Assembly: GCF_030929595.1 (NCBI RefSeq)
Contig: NZ_JAVFVR010000001.1
Span: forward strand, 62,001 to 126,000
Direction of reading: 5' to 3'
Source of the DNA: Flavobacterium sp. LHD-85
GTDB lineage: Bacteria; Bacteroidota; Bacteroidia; Flavobacteriales; Flavobacteriaceae
Length of the DNA stretch: 64,000 nucleotides
Below are positions 1 through 7,522 of this stretch, one piece after another. The position numbers and the translations under genes were made by a program. The notes below the pieces were generated by a model. That model saw only the letters and a list, made by a program, of their open reading frames with translations, was not told the DNA's origin and ran no database searches. Numbering within the stretch: the stretch's first letter is position 1; each line of letters opens with the position of its first letter.

Positions 1-1160
1 GCACCAACTGTTCTACCACCTTCACGGATAGCGAAACGTAAACCTACGTTCATAGCGATTGGGCTTAATAAAGCAACCTCGATAGTTAAGTTATCACCTG
101 GCATTACCATCTCTACACCTGCTGGTAAAGAAATAACTCCTGTTACGTCAGTTGTACGTACGTAGAACTGTGGACGGTAGTTATTGTGGAATGGAGTGTG
201 ACGTCCACCTTCTTCTTTTTTCAAGATATAAACCTCAGCTTTGAATTTAGCGTGTGGTTTTACTGAACCTGGCTTAATAATAACCATACCTCTTTTGATA
301 TCAGCTTTATCAATACCTCTTAACAATAAACCTACGTTATCTCCAGCTTCACCTCTGTCAAGGATTTTACGGAACATCTCAACTCCTGTAATAGTAGAAG
401 TTAATTTTTCAGCTCCCATACCAATGATTTCAACAGGATCTCCAGTGTTAGCAACTCCAGTTTCGATACGACCTGTAGCAACAGTTCCACGACCTGTAAT
501 TGTAAATACGTCCTCAACTGGCATCAAGAATGGCTTAGCTACGTCACGTACTGGCTCTTCGATCCAGTTATCAACAGCTTCCATTAATTCGATAATTTTA
601 GGTACCCAGTTTGGATCATTGTTTAATCCTCCTAAAGCAGAACCTTGAACTACAGGACCATTATCTCCATCATATTCGTAGAAAGATAATAAATCTCTAA
701 TTTCCATTTCAACAAGCTCTAACAACTCAGCATCATCAACCATATCCACTTTGTTCATGAAAACAACGATTCTTGGAATACCAACCTGACGTCCTAAAAG
801 GATGTGCTCACGAGTTTGTGGCATTGGACCATCTGTAGCAGCAACTACTAAGATAGCACCGTCCATTTGAGCAGCACCAGTAACCATGTTCTTTACGTAA
901 TCCGCGTGACCTGGACAGTCAACGTGAGCGTAGTGACGGTTAGCTGTTTCGTACTCTACGTGTGATGTATTAATAGTAATACCTCTTTCTTTCTCCTCTG
1001 GAGCGTTATCGATTTGATCAAACGATTTTGCTTGACAGTAACCAGCATCTGACAATACTTTTGTAATTGCAGCAGTTAATGTAGTTTTTCCGTGATCTAC
1101 GTGTCCAATTGTACCTATGTTTAAGTGCGGTTTGGAACGATTAAAATTCTCCTTTGCCAT
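1..1160 (-). CDS. tuf: Elongation factor Tu (C-terminus cut by window edge)
   Basis: EF-Tu is the GTPase that brings aminoacyl-tRNA to the ribosomal A site. The reading frame starts at the ATG at 1160 ([20 protein letters not shown]) and is open to base 1, giving about 386 residues; the family is about 395, so only the last nine or so are missing. The G1 loop GHVDHGKT, G3 DCPGHADY and G4 NKVD are all readable, followed by the two beta-barrel domains. No Shine-Dalgarno is visible before the ATG, as usual in this phylum. It lies 55 bases behind a tRNA-Thr, in the same orientation as three tRNA genes, so it is probably transcribed with them from the promoter near 1621. Confidence 0.98.
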   Translation of the reverse strand, partial: MAKENFNRSKPHLNIGTIGHVDHGKTTLTAAITKVLSDAGYCQAKSFDQIDNAPEEKERGITINTSHVEYETANRHYAHVDCPGHADYVKNMVTGAAQMDGAILVVAATDGPMPQTREHILLGRQVGIPRIVVFMNKVDMVDDAELLELVEMEIRDLLSFYEYDGDNGPVVQGSALGGLNNDPNWVPKIIELMEAVDNWIEEPVRDVAKPFLMPVEDVFTITGRGTVATGRIETGVANTGDPVEIIGMGAEKLTSTITGVEMFRKILDRGEAGDNVGLLLRGIDKADIKRGMVIIKPGSVKPHAKFKAEVYILKKEEGGRHTPFHNNYRPQFYVRTTDVTGVISLPAGVEMVMPGDNLTIEVALLSPIAMNVGLRFAIREGGRTVG

Positions 1161-1215
1161 TTTACTTAATTTTTAATCTTAGTTATATATTAATTTTCAA
1201 TTTCCTACTTACTTG

Positions 1216-1287
1216 AGCCAATGTCGGGATTTGAACCCGAGACCTCTTCCTTACCAAGGAAGCACTCTACCCCTGAGCTACACCGGC
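1216..1287 (-). tRNA. tRNA-Thr (anticodon GGT)
   Basis: A cloverleaf can be drawn by eye. The acceptor stem is GCCGGTG with CATTGGC (two G-U pairs), the anticodon stem is CTTCC/GGAAG around the loop TTGGTAA, and the T arm contains GGTTCAAATCC. The anticodon GGT reads ACC. CCA is not encoded. It is the last tRNA before tuf. Confidence 0.96.
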
Positions 1288-1368
1288 AGAGTTCCGATTT
1301 TAGATTATTGAATTTAGATTTTAGATTGTTAAAAACCTAAAACCCAAAACCTTATCCTCTTTGTTTTG

Positions 1369-1449
1369 TGGGGAGAGCAGGATTCGAACCTGCGAAGTTC
1401 ACACAGCAGATTTACAGTCTGCCCTCGTTGGCCGCTTGAGTATCTCCCC
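1369..1449 (-). tRNA. tRNA-Tyr (anticodon GTA)
   Basis: The acceptor stem is GGGGAGA/TCTCCCC with discriminator A. The anticodon stem-loop is CAGA-CTGTAAA-TCTG with anticodon GTA. A long variable arm is present, as expected for class II tRNA-Tyr. About 80 bases of AT-rich spacer with repeated TTTAGATT words separate it from the next tRNA. Confidence 0.96.
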
Positions 1450-1509
1450 TAATTTTAAAATTCCATCATTTTAAAGAACCAAATTTCAAATCGCATTTGA
1501 AATTTTCTG

Positions 1510-1583
1510 AGCCGATAGAGGGACTCGAACCCACGACCTGCTGATTACAAATCAGCTGCTCTAGCCAGCTGAGCTACATCGGC
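1510..1583 (-). tRNA. tRNA-Thr (anticodon TGT)
   Basis: The acceptor stem is GCCGATG/TATCGGC, the D arm contains AGCTCAGCTGG, the anticodon loop is TTTGTAA with anticodon TGT, and the T arm contains GGGTTCGAGTCCC. It is the first gene of the tRNA-tuf transcription unit. Confidence 0.97.
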
Positions 1584-1597
1584 GAATACATTAAAAA

Positions 1598-1619
1598 AGT
1601 CCGCTATTTCTAACGGACT
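1598..1619 (-). terminator. Hairpin between hpf and the tRNA genes
   Basis: On the minus strand the stem AGTCCG/CGGACT is followed by a run of six T. It can end transcription from hpf. It also lies where transcription from the adjacent promoter would start, so it may form a 5'-terminal hairpin on the tRNA precursor. Confidence 0.6.
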
Positions 1620-1620
1620 G

Positions 1621-1649
1621 CAAATGTAGCTATTTTATCTTTTAATCAA
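1621..1649 (-). promoter_or_regulatory. Promoter of the tRNA-tuf unit
   Basis: Read on the minus strand, a TTG (1647-1649), an 18-base spacer and TACATTTG (1621-1628) match the Bacteroidota primary promoter consensus TTG...TAnnTTTG. Transcription would start near 1614, about 30 bases before the first tRNA. Confidence 0.75.
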
Positions 1650-1673
1650 AACATTTTTTAAAAAAAATTTCAA

Positions 1674-1976
1674 TTAAATGTGTGCTCTAATTTTTTCCTT
1701 CCTTTTTACAAGCAAACGCTCTAACGATTCCGCCGAAAGCTCAACCGCCTCTTCAAATGTTTTACACTGTTTTTTTACCAGAAAATCATCACCAGGAACA
1801 TTAATCTTTATTTCCACCACTTTATTCTCTTTATCACTCGTTCTTTCAACTTTCAAAAAAACATCTGATGAAACCACTCGATCGTAGTATTTCTCTAGCT
1901 TACCCATTCTTTCCTGGATAAAATCGACCAATTTTCTGTCGACAGTAAAATTAACTGCATGAACATCTACCTTCAT
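1674..1976 (-). CDS. hpf: Ribosome hibernation-promoting factor, short HPF/YfiA type
   Basis: The protein of 100 residues (MKVDVHAVNFTVDRKL...) is a short HPF/RaiA-family protein, which binds the 30S subunit between A and P sites and inactivates ribosomes in stationary phase. The beta-alpha-beta-beta-beta-alpha pattern is visible, including the conserved FLKVER and EIKINVPGDDFLVKK strands. I chose the ATG at 1976 because it aligns with the family start. A GTG 11 codons upstream overlaps the stop of the xerC-like gene and would add an atypical N-terminus. It follows the recombinase gene by about 30 bases, so the two are probably one operon. The long-form C-terminal dimerisation domain is absent. 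Confidence 0.9.
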   Translation of the reverse strand: MKVDVHAVNFTVDRKLVDFIQERMGKLEKYYDRVVSSDVFLKVERTSDKENKVVEIKINVPGDDFLVKKQCKTFEEAVELSAESLERLLVKRKEKIRAHI

Positions 1977-2008
1977 AATAAAAATTTTAGGGTTAACATT
2001 TAGAACCA

Positions 2009-2902
2009 CTATTTATTCCTAGGATGCGCATCTTTATACACTTTTTTAAGTTCCGCCAAACTATTATGAGTATAAACTTGCGTAGATGCTAAACTAGAAT
2101 GCCCTAGCAATTCTTTAACTGAATTCAAATCTGCCCCATTATTTAAAAGGTGTGTTGCAAAAGTATGACGAAGCACATGCGGACTTTTTTTCACCTTTTC
2201 TGAGACCCTACTAAAGTATGAATTTATTAAACGATAAACAAAAGATTCGCTCAATTTTAACCCTTTTTTCGAAACAAAAAAATAGCGACAATCCGTTAGA
2301 CTTTCCAAACCTTCTCTTTCCTCTATATACAAATCAATTTGATCTGCAATAATTGGCAAAATCGGAATAATACGCTCTTTATTTCTCTTCCCTAACACCT
2401 TAATCGTACAATTTGAACGATCAACATTCTCAAGTGTTAAATGAATCAATTCCGCGCGACGCATTCCCGTTACATAAAACATTTCGACAATAAGCCTATC
2501 CCTAACCCCTTCAAAACCAACAGGTGCATCTATCACAGCAAGTAAATCCTTCAACTCTCTTTCGGAAAAAGGAATCTGAACCACTTTCGGAGTTTTTAAA
2601 GACTTATGTTTCAGCATCGGATTAATCTCTATCTGCTTTATCTTTAAAAGAAACCTATAAAAAGCTTTCAAAGAAGCCATCTTTCTATTAATAGATACAT
2701 TTGAAATATTCTGATCAACCAAAAAAACAATCCAACTTCTTATCTGACTATAATTCACCAAATCACCCCCCTCCTGATCAAAAGATTCCTTCACAAAAGC
2801 TTCAAAAGAAGCCACATCATTTAAGTAAGCCCCAACCGTATGCGGAGAATATTTTTTCTCCAACAAAAGATAATCCAAAAAAGCTTCTTTATTCGTTTTC
2901 AT
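2009..2902 (-). CDS. xerC: Tyrosine recombinase, XerC/XerD type
   Basis: This 297-residue protein has the usual Xer length: an N-terminal SAM-like core-binding domain (about 1-95) and a catalytic domain (about 105-290). All the catalytic residues are readable: Arg148 (TGMRRAEL), Lys172 (LGKRNKER), His242 and Arg245 (HVLRHTFA), His268 (LLGHSS) and the nucleophile Tyr277. In chromosome dimer resolution such enzymes act at dif with a partner; flavobacteria encode several paralogues, so the C/D assignment is by similarity only. It lies between rpsU and hpf, an arrangement I infer to be an operon with hpf. No dif-like site was recognised nearby. Confidence 0.9.
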   Translation of the reverse strand: MKTNKEAFLDYLLLEKKYSPHTVGAYLNDVASFEAFVKESFDQEGGDLVNYSQIRSWIVFLVDQNISNVSINRKMASLKAFYRFLLKIKQIEINPMLKHKSLKTPKVVQIPFSERELKDLLAVIDAPVGFEGVRDRLIVEMFYVTGMRRAELIHLTLENVDRSNCTIKVLGKRNKERIIPILPIIADQIDLYIEEREGLESLTDCRYFFVSKKGLKLSESFVYRLINSYFSRVSEKVKKSPHVLRHTFATHLLNNGADLNSVKELLGHSSLASTQVYTHNSLAELKKVYKDAHPRNK

Positions 2903-2921
2903 AAAATCTAAAAATTAGGCA

Positions 2922-2972
2922 TAAAAAAAACCGTTAGCATCAAAATTAAAACATTTTGACCACTAACGGTAA
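2922..2972 (-). terminator. Terminator after rpsU
   Basis: On the minus strand ACCGTTAG...GTCAAAA pairs with TTTTGAT...CTAACGGT and is followed by eight T. It separates rpsU from the recombinase gene. Confidence 0.8.
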
Positions 2973-2992
2973 TTATTTTCTAAAAGCTGATA

Positions 2993-3187
2993 TTAACTTT
3001 CTAAACTATCTTTCAAGCCTTGAATGTAAGCCGCTTTTTGGATTTGAGCTCTTTTGATAACAGAAGGCTTAATAAAAGCAGTACGTGCTCTTAATTGACG
3101 AACAGTTCCTGTTTTATCAAATTTTCTTTTATAGCGCTTTAATGCTCTATCGATATTTTCTCCGTCTTTAATTGGTATAATTAACAT
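2993..3187 (-). CDS. rpsU: 30S ribosomal protein bS21
   Basis: The 64-residue basic protein begins MLIIPIKDGENIDRALKRYK and has the full bS21 pattern with a helical C-terminus. In Bacteroidota bS21 helps bury the 3' end of 16S rRNA, which makes the anti-Shine-Dalgarno sequence unavailable (published for Flavobacterium johnsoniae ribosomes). The gene has its own promoter (3217-3224), a very strong ribosome-binding site (3195-3202) and its own terminator, so it is a single-gene transcript with the features needed for autoregulation. Confidence 0.97.
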   Translation of the reverse strand: MLIIPIKDGENIDRALKRYKRKFDKTGTVRQLRARTAFIKPSVIKRAQIQKAAYIQGLKDSLES

Positions 3188-3194
3188 AATATAG

Positions 3195-3207
3195 ACACCT
3201 CCTCTCG
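3195..3207 (-). promoter_or_regulatory. Strong Shine-Dalgarno of rpsU
   Basis: The minus strand reads CGAGAGGAGGTGT ending seven bases before the ATG at 3187, with GGAGG ten bases upstream. It is an extended match to the anti-Shine-Dalgarno. The other starts inspected in this window have no comparable site. Confidence 0.85.
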
Positions 3208-3216
3208 TTAAGGCTG

Positions 3217-3224
3217 CAAATGTA
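3217..3224 (-). promoter_or_regulatory. -7 element of the rpsU promoter
   Basis: TACATTTG on the minus strand exactly matches TAnnTTTG. The predicted start near 3210 gives a leader of about 23 bases that is almost entirely ribosome-binding site. No clear -33 TTG was found. Confidence 0.65.
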
Positions 3225-3323
3225 TATATTAATTATGAATTATGAGTTATAAATTGTGAATTATTTTTAAAAAAGAGAAAAGAGTATAGAGAAAAGAGTA
3301 TAGAGAAGAGATATATAGATATT

Positions 3324-3400
3324 ATTCTTTATTCTTTATTCTTTATTCTTTATTCTTTATTCTTTATTCTTTATTCTTTATTCTTTATTCTTTATTCTTT
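3324..3400. repeat. Heptanucleotide tandem repeat, 11 copies of ATTCTTT
   Basis: Eleven uninterrupted 7-base units fill 77 bases. The stop codon and last two codons (Lys-Glu) of the minus-strand acyl-CoA dehydrogenase lie inside the repeat. It is preceded at 3265-3310 by a looser purine-rich repeat (AAAAGAGTATAGAG words). Slippage would change the downstream untranslated region, not the protein frame, because the stop falls in the first unit read. Confidence 0.95.
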
Positions 3401-4534
3401 AAGCAAATTTCTAGAGATAACCAGCTTTTGAATTTCAGTTGTTCCTTCTCCTATAGTACATAATTTAGAATCTCTGTAGAACTTTTCCACCGGAAAATCT
3501 TTAGTATAACCGTAACCGCCATGAATTTGAACAGCATCATTTGCAATTTTCACACATGCTTCTGAAGCATACATCTTAGCCATAGCGCCAGATGTAGTTA
3601 CAGGCTTATGCTGTTGTTTTAAGAATGCTGCTTTATGAAGTAACAATTCTGAAGCTTCAATTTCTGTTGCCATATCAGCCAACTTAAAAGAGATCCCTTG
3701 GAAATTACTAATAGGCTGACCAAACTGATGTCTTTCTTTTGAATACTTCAATGCCGCTTCATAAGCTCCTTTTGCAATTCCTAAAGATAGAGCTCCGATG
3801 GAGATCCTCCCTCCGTCAAGAATTTTCATAGCCTGAACAAAACCTTGTCCCACTTCTCCTAATCTATTTGCATCAGGAACTCGGCAGCTGTCAAAAACCA
3901 ATTCCGCAGTTTCACTTGCTCTCATTCCTAATTTATTTTCTTTCTTACCAGACGAAAAACCTTTCATACCTTTTTCAAATACAAAAGCTGTCATTCCTTT
4001 AGAATCGCCTTTTTCTCCAGTACGAACAATCACCACAGCAACATCTCCAGATATCCCATGCGTAATAAAGTTTTTCGCACCATTTACAATCCAATGATCA
4101 CCATCTTTCACTGCAGTTGTGTTCATTCCGCCAGCATCAGAACCCGTATTATGCTCTGTAAGCCCCCATGCACCAATATGTTCGGCAGTAGCCAATTTTG
4201 GAAGCCACTTTTTCTTTTGTTCTTCGTTTCCAAAAGTTAAGATATGATTTGTACATAAAGAATTATGTGCCGCAACAGACAACCCAATTGAAGGATCTAC
4301 TTTTGAAATTTCTTCAATTACTGTAACATACTCATGATAACCTAAACCTGAACCTCCATATTCTTCTGGAACCAAAACTCCCATGAAGCCCATTTCGCCA
4401 AGTTGCTTAAATAATTGAATTGGGAAAATTTGTGCCTCATCCCATTCCATTATATAAGGTCTAATATTTTTTTCTGCAAAGTCCTTTATAGACTGTACAA
4501 TCATTAATTGTGTTTCGTTGTAATCAAAGTTCAT
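3392..4534 (-). CDS. Acyl-CoA dehydrogenase
   Basis: The enzyme oxidises acyl-CoA to enoyl-CoA with FAD and passes electrons to electron-transfer flavoprotein. At 380 residues it has normal family length: N-terminal helical domain (about 5-118), middle beta domain with [12 protein letters not shown] and [13 protein letters not shown] (about 120-215) and C-terminal helical domain with [27 protein letters not shown] and IGEGTTEIQ, where the catalytic Glu of short/medium-chain members lies. Chain-length specificity cannot be read from sequence. It starts 13 bases after the HhH-protein gene and probably shares its transcript. Its last codons are part of the heptanucleotide repeat. Confidence 0.93.
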   Translation of the reverse strand: MNFDYNETQLMIVQSIKDFAEKNIRPYIMEWDEAQIFPIQLFKQLGEMGFMGVLVPEEYGGSGLGYHEYVTVIEEISKVDPSIGLSVAAHNSLCTNHILTFGNEEQKKKWLPKLATAEHIGAWGLTEHNTGSDAGGMNTTAVKDGDHWIVNGAKNFITHGISGDVAVVIVRTGEKGDSKGMTAFVFEKGMKGFSSGKKENKLGMRASETAELVFDSCRVPDANRLGEVGQGFVQAMKILDGGRISIGALSLGIAKGAYEAALKYSKERHQFGQPISNFQGISFKLADMATEIEASELLLHKAAFLKQQHKPVTTSGAMAKMYASEACVKIANDAVQIHGGYGYTKDFPVEKFYRDSKLCTIGEGTTEIQKLVISRNLLKE

Positions 4535-4547
4535 GAGTTAGTTTCTT

Positions 4548-5435
4548 TTAGAACTCCAAATATAAACTAATTATTTTTGCTTTTTCAACAGGAAAATCTT
4601 TAATTTTTGCTAAATCCTCAATATTATTAAAATTTCCATTCATACTTCGGTAAGTCACTATTTGTTTTGCAAGCCCATATTTAAAGTATGAAAACTGAGA
4701 CAACTCCTTTAATGACGCCTCATTTACGTTTATTTTCTTCAAAGTCGCAGGAATCACAACTTTAAAATGACTATTCAACTCATTTATAACTTCTGGCGAA
4801 AGTCCCCAAATCTCTTTCATCTGCTCCATTGACACAAACGAACCTAGGATTTCTTTCTGATTTAATATTCTAGATGAAAGCCCTTCCCCTATTCCATAGA
4901 TTTTCATTAAATCTTCCTTGGTTGCCTGATTAATATCCAATATTACAAGCTTTTCTTTTTTCGGAAAACTTTTTATACTGAAGTCCTTTTTCTCAATGCT
5001 ATAATTATTTTTACTCTGCTTCCAATCTGGAAACTTAAATAAAGGAGAAATTATTTTTAATAGAGAATCTGAAATCCCAGTAACTTTTTGAAATTCTTCT
5101 GCTGAGTTTACATATTTATTTTCTTTACGAAATGCCATTAGACGATCAATCTCTTCTATTGACATTCCGAGCTTATATCCTTTATAGTCAGAAATAAAAT
5201 TAGGATTAAAAAGATAATTAGTTGGTTTTGCATTTTTGTCAGCCAACTTCTCCTGATCGATTTCAGATTGCAAAGCAAGCCATTGTTCTTCTTCCGCATT
5301 TTTAGTTTCTGTAATATTAAAATCGGATAAAAAATAAAACAACTGCAATGCGATCATTACAATAAAAAGCATTAGAACACCTATATATTGCTGTTTTGTA
5401 AAATGAAAATACTTTTTTAAAAGCTGAAAACTCAT
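4548..5435 (-). CDS. Membrane-anchored ComEA-like helix-hairpin-helix protein
   Basis: The 295-residue protein has one N-terminal membrane segment (about 19-38, IGVLMLFIVMIALQLFYFL) followed by three HhH repeats: around 100-150 (FRKENKYVNSAEEF), 175-235 (LDINQATKEDLMKIYGIGEG) and 240-295 (INVNEASLKELSQFSYFKYG). HhH repeats of the ComEA type bind DNA without sequence preference, so a role in DNA uptake or envelope-linked DNA binding is possible but not shown; no other competence gene is nearby. I use the ATG at 5435: the in-frame TTG at 5486 lies upstream of the predicted promoter at 5475-5482 and so would not be transcribed. Confidence 0.75.
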   Translation of the reverse strand: MSFQLLKKYFHFTKQQYIGVLMLFIVMIALQLFYFLSDFNITETKNAEEEQWLALQSEIDQEKLADKNAKPTNYLFNPNFISDYKGYKLGMSIEEIDRLMAFRKENKYVNSAEEFQKVTGISDSLLKIISPLFKFPDWKQSKNNYSIEKKDFSIKSFPKKEKLVILDINQATKEDLMKIYGIGEGLSSRILNQKEILGSFVSMEQMKEIWGLSPEVINELNSHFKVVIPATLKKINVNEASLKELSQFSYFKYGLAKQIVTYRSMNGNFNNIEDLAKIKDFPVEKAKIISLYLEF

Positions 5436-5474
5436 AATATAAAGACTTTTTAGGATAAAGAGAGAAAAATCCTT

Positions 5475-5482
5475 CAAATTTA
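5475..5482 (-). promoter_or_regulatory. -7 element for the HhH protein / acyl-CoA dehydrogenase unit
   Basis: TAAATTTG on the minus strand matches TAnnTTTG and lies 40 bases before the chosen ATG at 5435. The -33 element is not clear. Confidence 0.5.
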
Positions 5483-5630
5483 TCAAGAAAATTAATAAGA
5501 AAAGTAGTTTTTAAAAAATTATCGAATCTCTTATAAAAGACCAATTAATTTAATGAATATCAATACTTACAGAATCTTTCTTACGACTACTGTAAAAAAA
5601 ACAAAGATTTTATAACTTAAAACAGACTAA

Positions 5631-5664
5631 TTGTTTTTATTTTTTATAAAAAACAATACATTTG
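5631..5664 (+). promoter_or_regulatory. Promoter of the amino-acid permease gene
   Basis: TTG (5631-5633), a 23-base AT-rich spacer and TACATTTG (5657-5664) fit the Bacteroidota consensus. The predicted start near 5671 leaves a leader of about 26 bases. Confidence 0.75.
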
Positions 5665-5696
5665 GCACTTAATAACAAATAAACCAATAAAATAAT

Positions 5697-7163
5697 ATGT
5701 CAATTTGGAGAGTTAAACCTATATCAGCCTTTGAGGCCGATATGAAAAAAAGTGATTTAAAGAGAGTCCTAGGAAAATGGAGTCTTACTGCCATTGGTGT
5801 CGGCGCCATTATCGGTGGAGGAATTTTTGTACTTACGGGTACTGGGGCTTATTATCATGCAGGACCAGCATTAGCAATTTCGTTTATCATCGCAGGTATT
5901 GCTTGTGTTTTTGCGGCACTTTGCTATTCCGAATTCGCTTCCATTTTACCTGTTGAGGGATCTGCTTACGCCTATGCTTATGGTACGATTGGAGAAGTTT
6001 TTGCTTGGATTATTGGATGGGGTCTAATTCTCGAGTACGCAATGGGATCGATGACTGTAGCGGTTTCCTGGTCCGGATATTTTAACAAATTGCTCAAAAT
6101 ATTTCACATTCACCTTCCGGATTGGCTAACTACAGATCCTGCAAGCTACACAGGAGAAGGTTTTTCTATGAATCTTCCAGCTTTCTTGATCGTTCTTTTA
6201 GTTATTTCATTGCTTATTAAAGGAACAAAAAGTGCAGCTAAAGCAAATAACGCAATTGTTATTCTTAAAGTATCTGCTGTAATCTTTGTAATTATTGCTG
6301 GTCTTTTCTTTATTAATACAGCAAACTGGAGCCCATTTATTCCTGAAGCAACCCAAATTATTGAAAAAGAAACTACGCACAATGCTTACGGAATTGGAGG
6401 TATTATCTCTGGAGCTGCAGCTATTTTCTTTGCTTATGTTGGTTTCGATGCCGTTTCTACACAAGCTGGAGAAGCCATTAATCCTAAAAAAGATGTTCCT
6501 TTTGCAATTATTGCTTCTTTATTAATTTGTACTACTTTATATATTCTTGTTTCTTTAGTGTTAACAGGAATGATGAATTACCAAGACTTTAACCCACTAG
6601 GAAAATATCCTGAAGCTATAAAAGCTCCTGTTGCTTATGCATTTGATATTGCGGGACAAGGTTGGGCTGGTTCTATTATTACTGTTGCTGCAACTATTGG
6701 TTTGGTTTCAGTATTAATGGTAATGATCATGGGACAATCTAGAATTTTCCTTGGAATGTCTAAAGATGGTTTAATTCCAGAAGTTTTCTCTAAAGTAAAC
6801 CCTATTTCTGGAACTCCAAAAACAAACTTAATGATTCTTGGAGCTATTATTGCAACTGTTGCTGCTTTCACACCAATCAACAAATTGGCTGACATGACAA
6901 GTTTTGGTACTTTATTTGCCTTTACAATGGTTTGTATTGCTGTTTGGATTTTAAGGGTAAAACAACCAGGATTAACCAGAACATTTAAAGTTCCTGCTTT
7001 ACCAATTATTGCGGTATTAGGAATTGCAATCAATTCTTATTTAATTTTTAATTTAAGTAAAGATGCACAGTTACTATCTTTTGGATGGCTTATTCTTGGT
7101 ATACTTGTATACTTTGGATATAGCAAGAAAAGATCTAAACTTAACAATCCTACTGAAGAATAA
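5697..7163 (+). CDS. APC-family amino-acid permease (cationic amino acid transporter type)
   Basis: A 488-residue membrane protein with about 12 hydrophobic segments. The first helix carries the signature GVGAIIGGGIFVLTGTGA, and the CAT-type motif FAALCYSEFASILPVEGSAYAYAYGTIGE follows, so it belongs to the APC superfamily, cationic amino-acid transporter-like branch. It should move amino acids across the inner membrane with a cation or by exchange; the substrate is not readable. It is a single-gene unit with its own promoter and a bidirectional terminator. A second ATG (residue 16, MKKSDLKRVLGKW) could be used, but the promoter position allows the first one. Confidence 0.92.
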   Translation: MSIWRVKPISAFEADMKKSDLKRVLGKWSLTAIGVGAIIGGGIFVLTGTGAYYHAGPALAISFIIAGIACVFAALCYSEFASILPVEGSAYAYAYGTIGEVFAWIIGWGLILEYAMGSMTVAVSWSGYFNKLLKIFHIHLPDWLTTDPASYTGEGFSMNLPAFLIVLLVISLLIKGTKSAAKANNAIVILKVSAVIFVIIAGLFFINTANWSPFIPEATQIIEKETTHNAYGIGGIISGAAAIFFAYVGFDAVSTQAGEAINPKKDVPFAIIASLLICTTLYILVSLVLTGMMNYQDFNPLGKYPEAIKAPVAYAFDIAGQGWAGSIITVAATIGLVSVLMVMIMGQSRIFLGMSKDGLIPEVFSKVNPISGTPKTNLMILGAIIATVAAFTPINKLADMTSFGTLFAFTMVCIAVWILRVKQPGLTRTFKVPALPIIAVLGIAINSYLIFNLSKDAQLLSFGWLILGILVYFGYSKKRSKLNNPTEE

Positions 7164-7179
7164 TAAATACAACTTCATA

Positions 7180-7213
7180 AAAAAGCTCCAAATTAAAATT
7201 TGGAGCTTTTTTT
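7180..7213. terminator. Bidirectional terminator
   Basis: AGCTCCAAAT and ATTTGGAGCT (7184-7207) form a 10-base-pair stem flanked by A and T tracts. It serves the permease (plus) and the PspC-like gene (minus), whose stop lies in the T tract. Confidence 0.85.
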
Positions 7214-7439
7214 ATAAATCAAATACTGATGTTCTTTTTGAGCGAATTAAATCCTTTAATCTAATCCAAAAAGCGAGTGTTAAATAAACTCCGAATCCTA
7301 AACCTGCCGTAACAAAGGAGATGTAAATAAAAAACAATCTCACGCTTGTAACACGCATTCCTAATTTATCTGCTAATCTTGAAGAAACATGGAAACCATA
7401 TTTTTCAAAGAAGAATTTAAGTTTTAAAATTGCTGACAT
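7212..7439 (-). CDS. Small PspC-domain-like membrane protein
   Basis: The 75-residue protein has a basic N-terminus, RLADKLGMRVTSVRLFFIYIS (resembling the G.A.LA..lgi....R..F core of PspC domains) and a hydrophobic segment of about 22 residues (FVTAGLGFGVYLTLAFWI). PspC proteins act in envelope stress responses, but this short version has no partner psp genes nearby and its function is unknown. A promoter (TTG-N23-TACTTTTG) lies just upstream. Confidence 0.65.
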   Translation of the reverse strand: MSAILKLKFFFEKYGFHVSSRLADKLGMRVTSVRLFFIYISFVTAGLGFGVYLTLAFWIRLKDLIRSKRTSVFDL

Positions 7440-7488
7440 CTTTATATTTTAGATTTAAGACTTGAGAGTTTTTGACTGCTCAGAATTA

Positions 7489-7522
7489 CAAAAGTACGAA
7501 TTATCTAATTATTTTTAAGCAA
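7489..7522 (-). promoter_or_regulatory. Promoter of the PspC-like gene
   Basis: On the minus strand TTG (7520-7522), 23 bases and TACTTTTG (7489-7496). It overlaps the 3' end of the DUF2851 gene. Confidence 0.6.

Noticed and set aside
241..648. Open frame of 135 codons on the plus strand
   Set aside because: It is the antisense shadow of tuf; the minus-strand frame has full EF-Tu motifs.
1977..2009. GTG start for the hibernation factor that overlaps the recombinase stop
   Set aside because: The added 11 residues do not fit the family, and the ATG at 1976 gives the canonical N-terminus.
3324..3400. Possible CRISPR array or phase-variation switch
   Set aside because: The units are seven bases without spacers, so it is not CRISPR. 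The repeat lies at the stop codon and not at a start or within a frame that slippage could switch.
5436..5486. Upstream TTG start of the HhH protein
   Set aside because: It lies upstream of the TAAATTTG promoter element and would add an atypical tail before the membrane segment.
5487..5696. Riboswitch before the amino-acid permease
   Set aside because: The promoter leaves only about 26 bases of leader, too short for a riboswitch.
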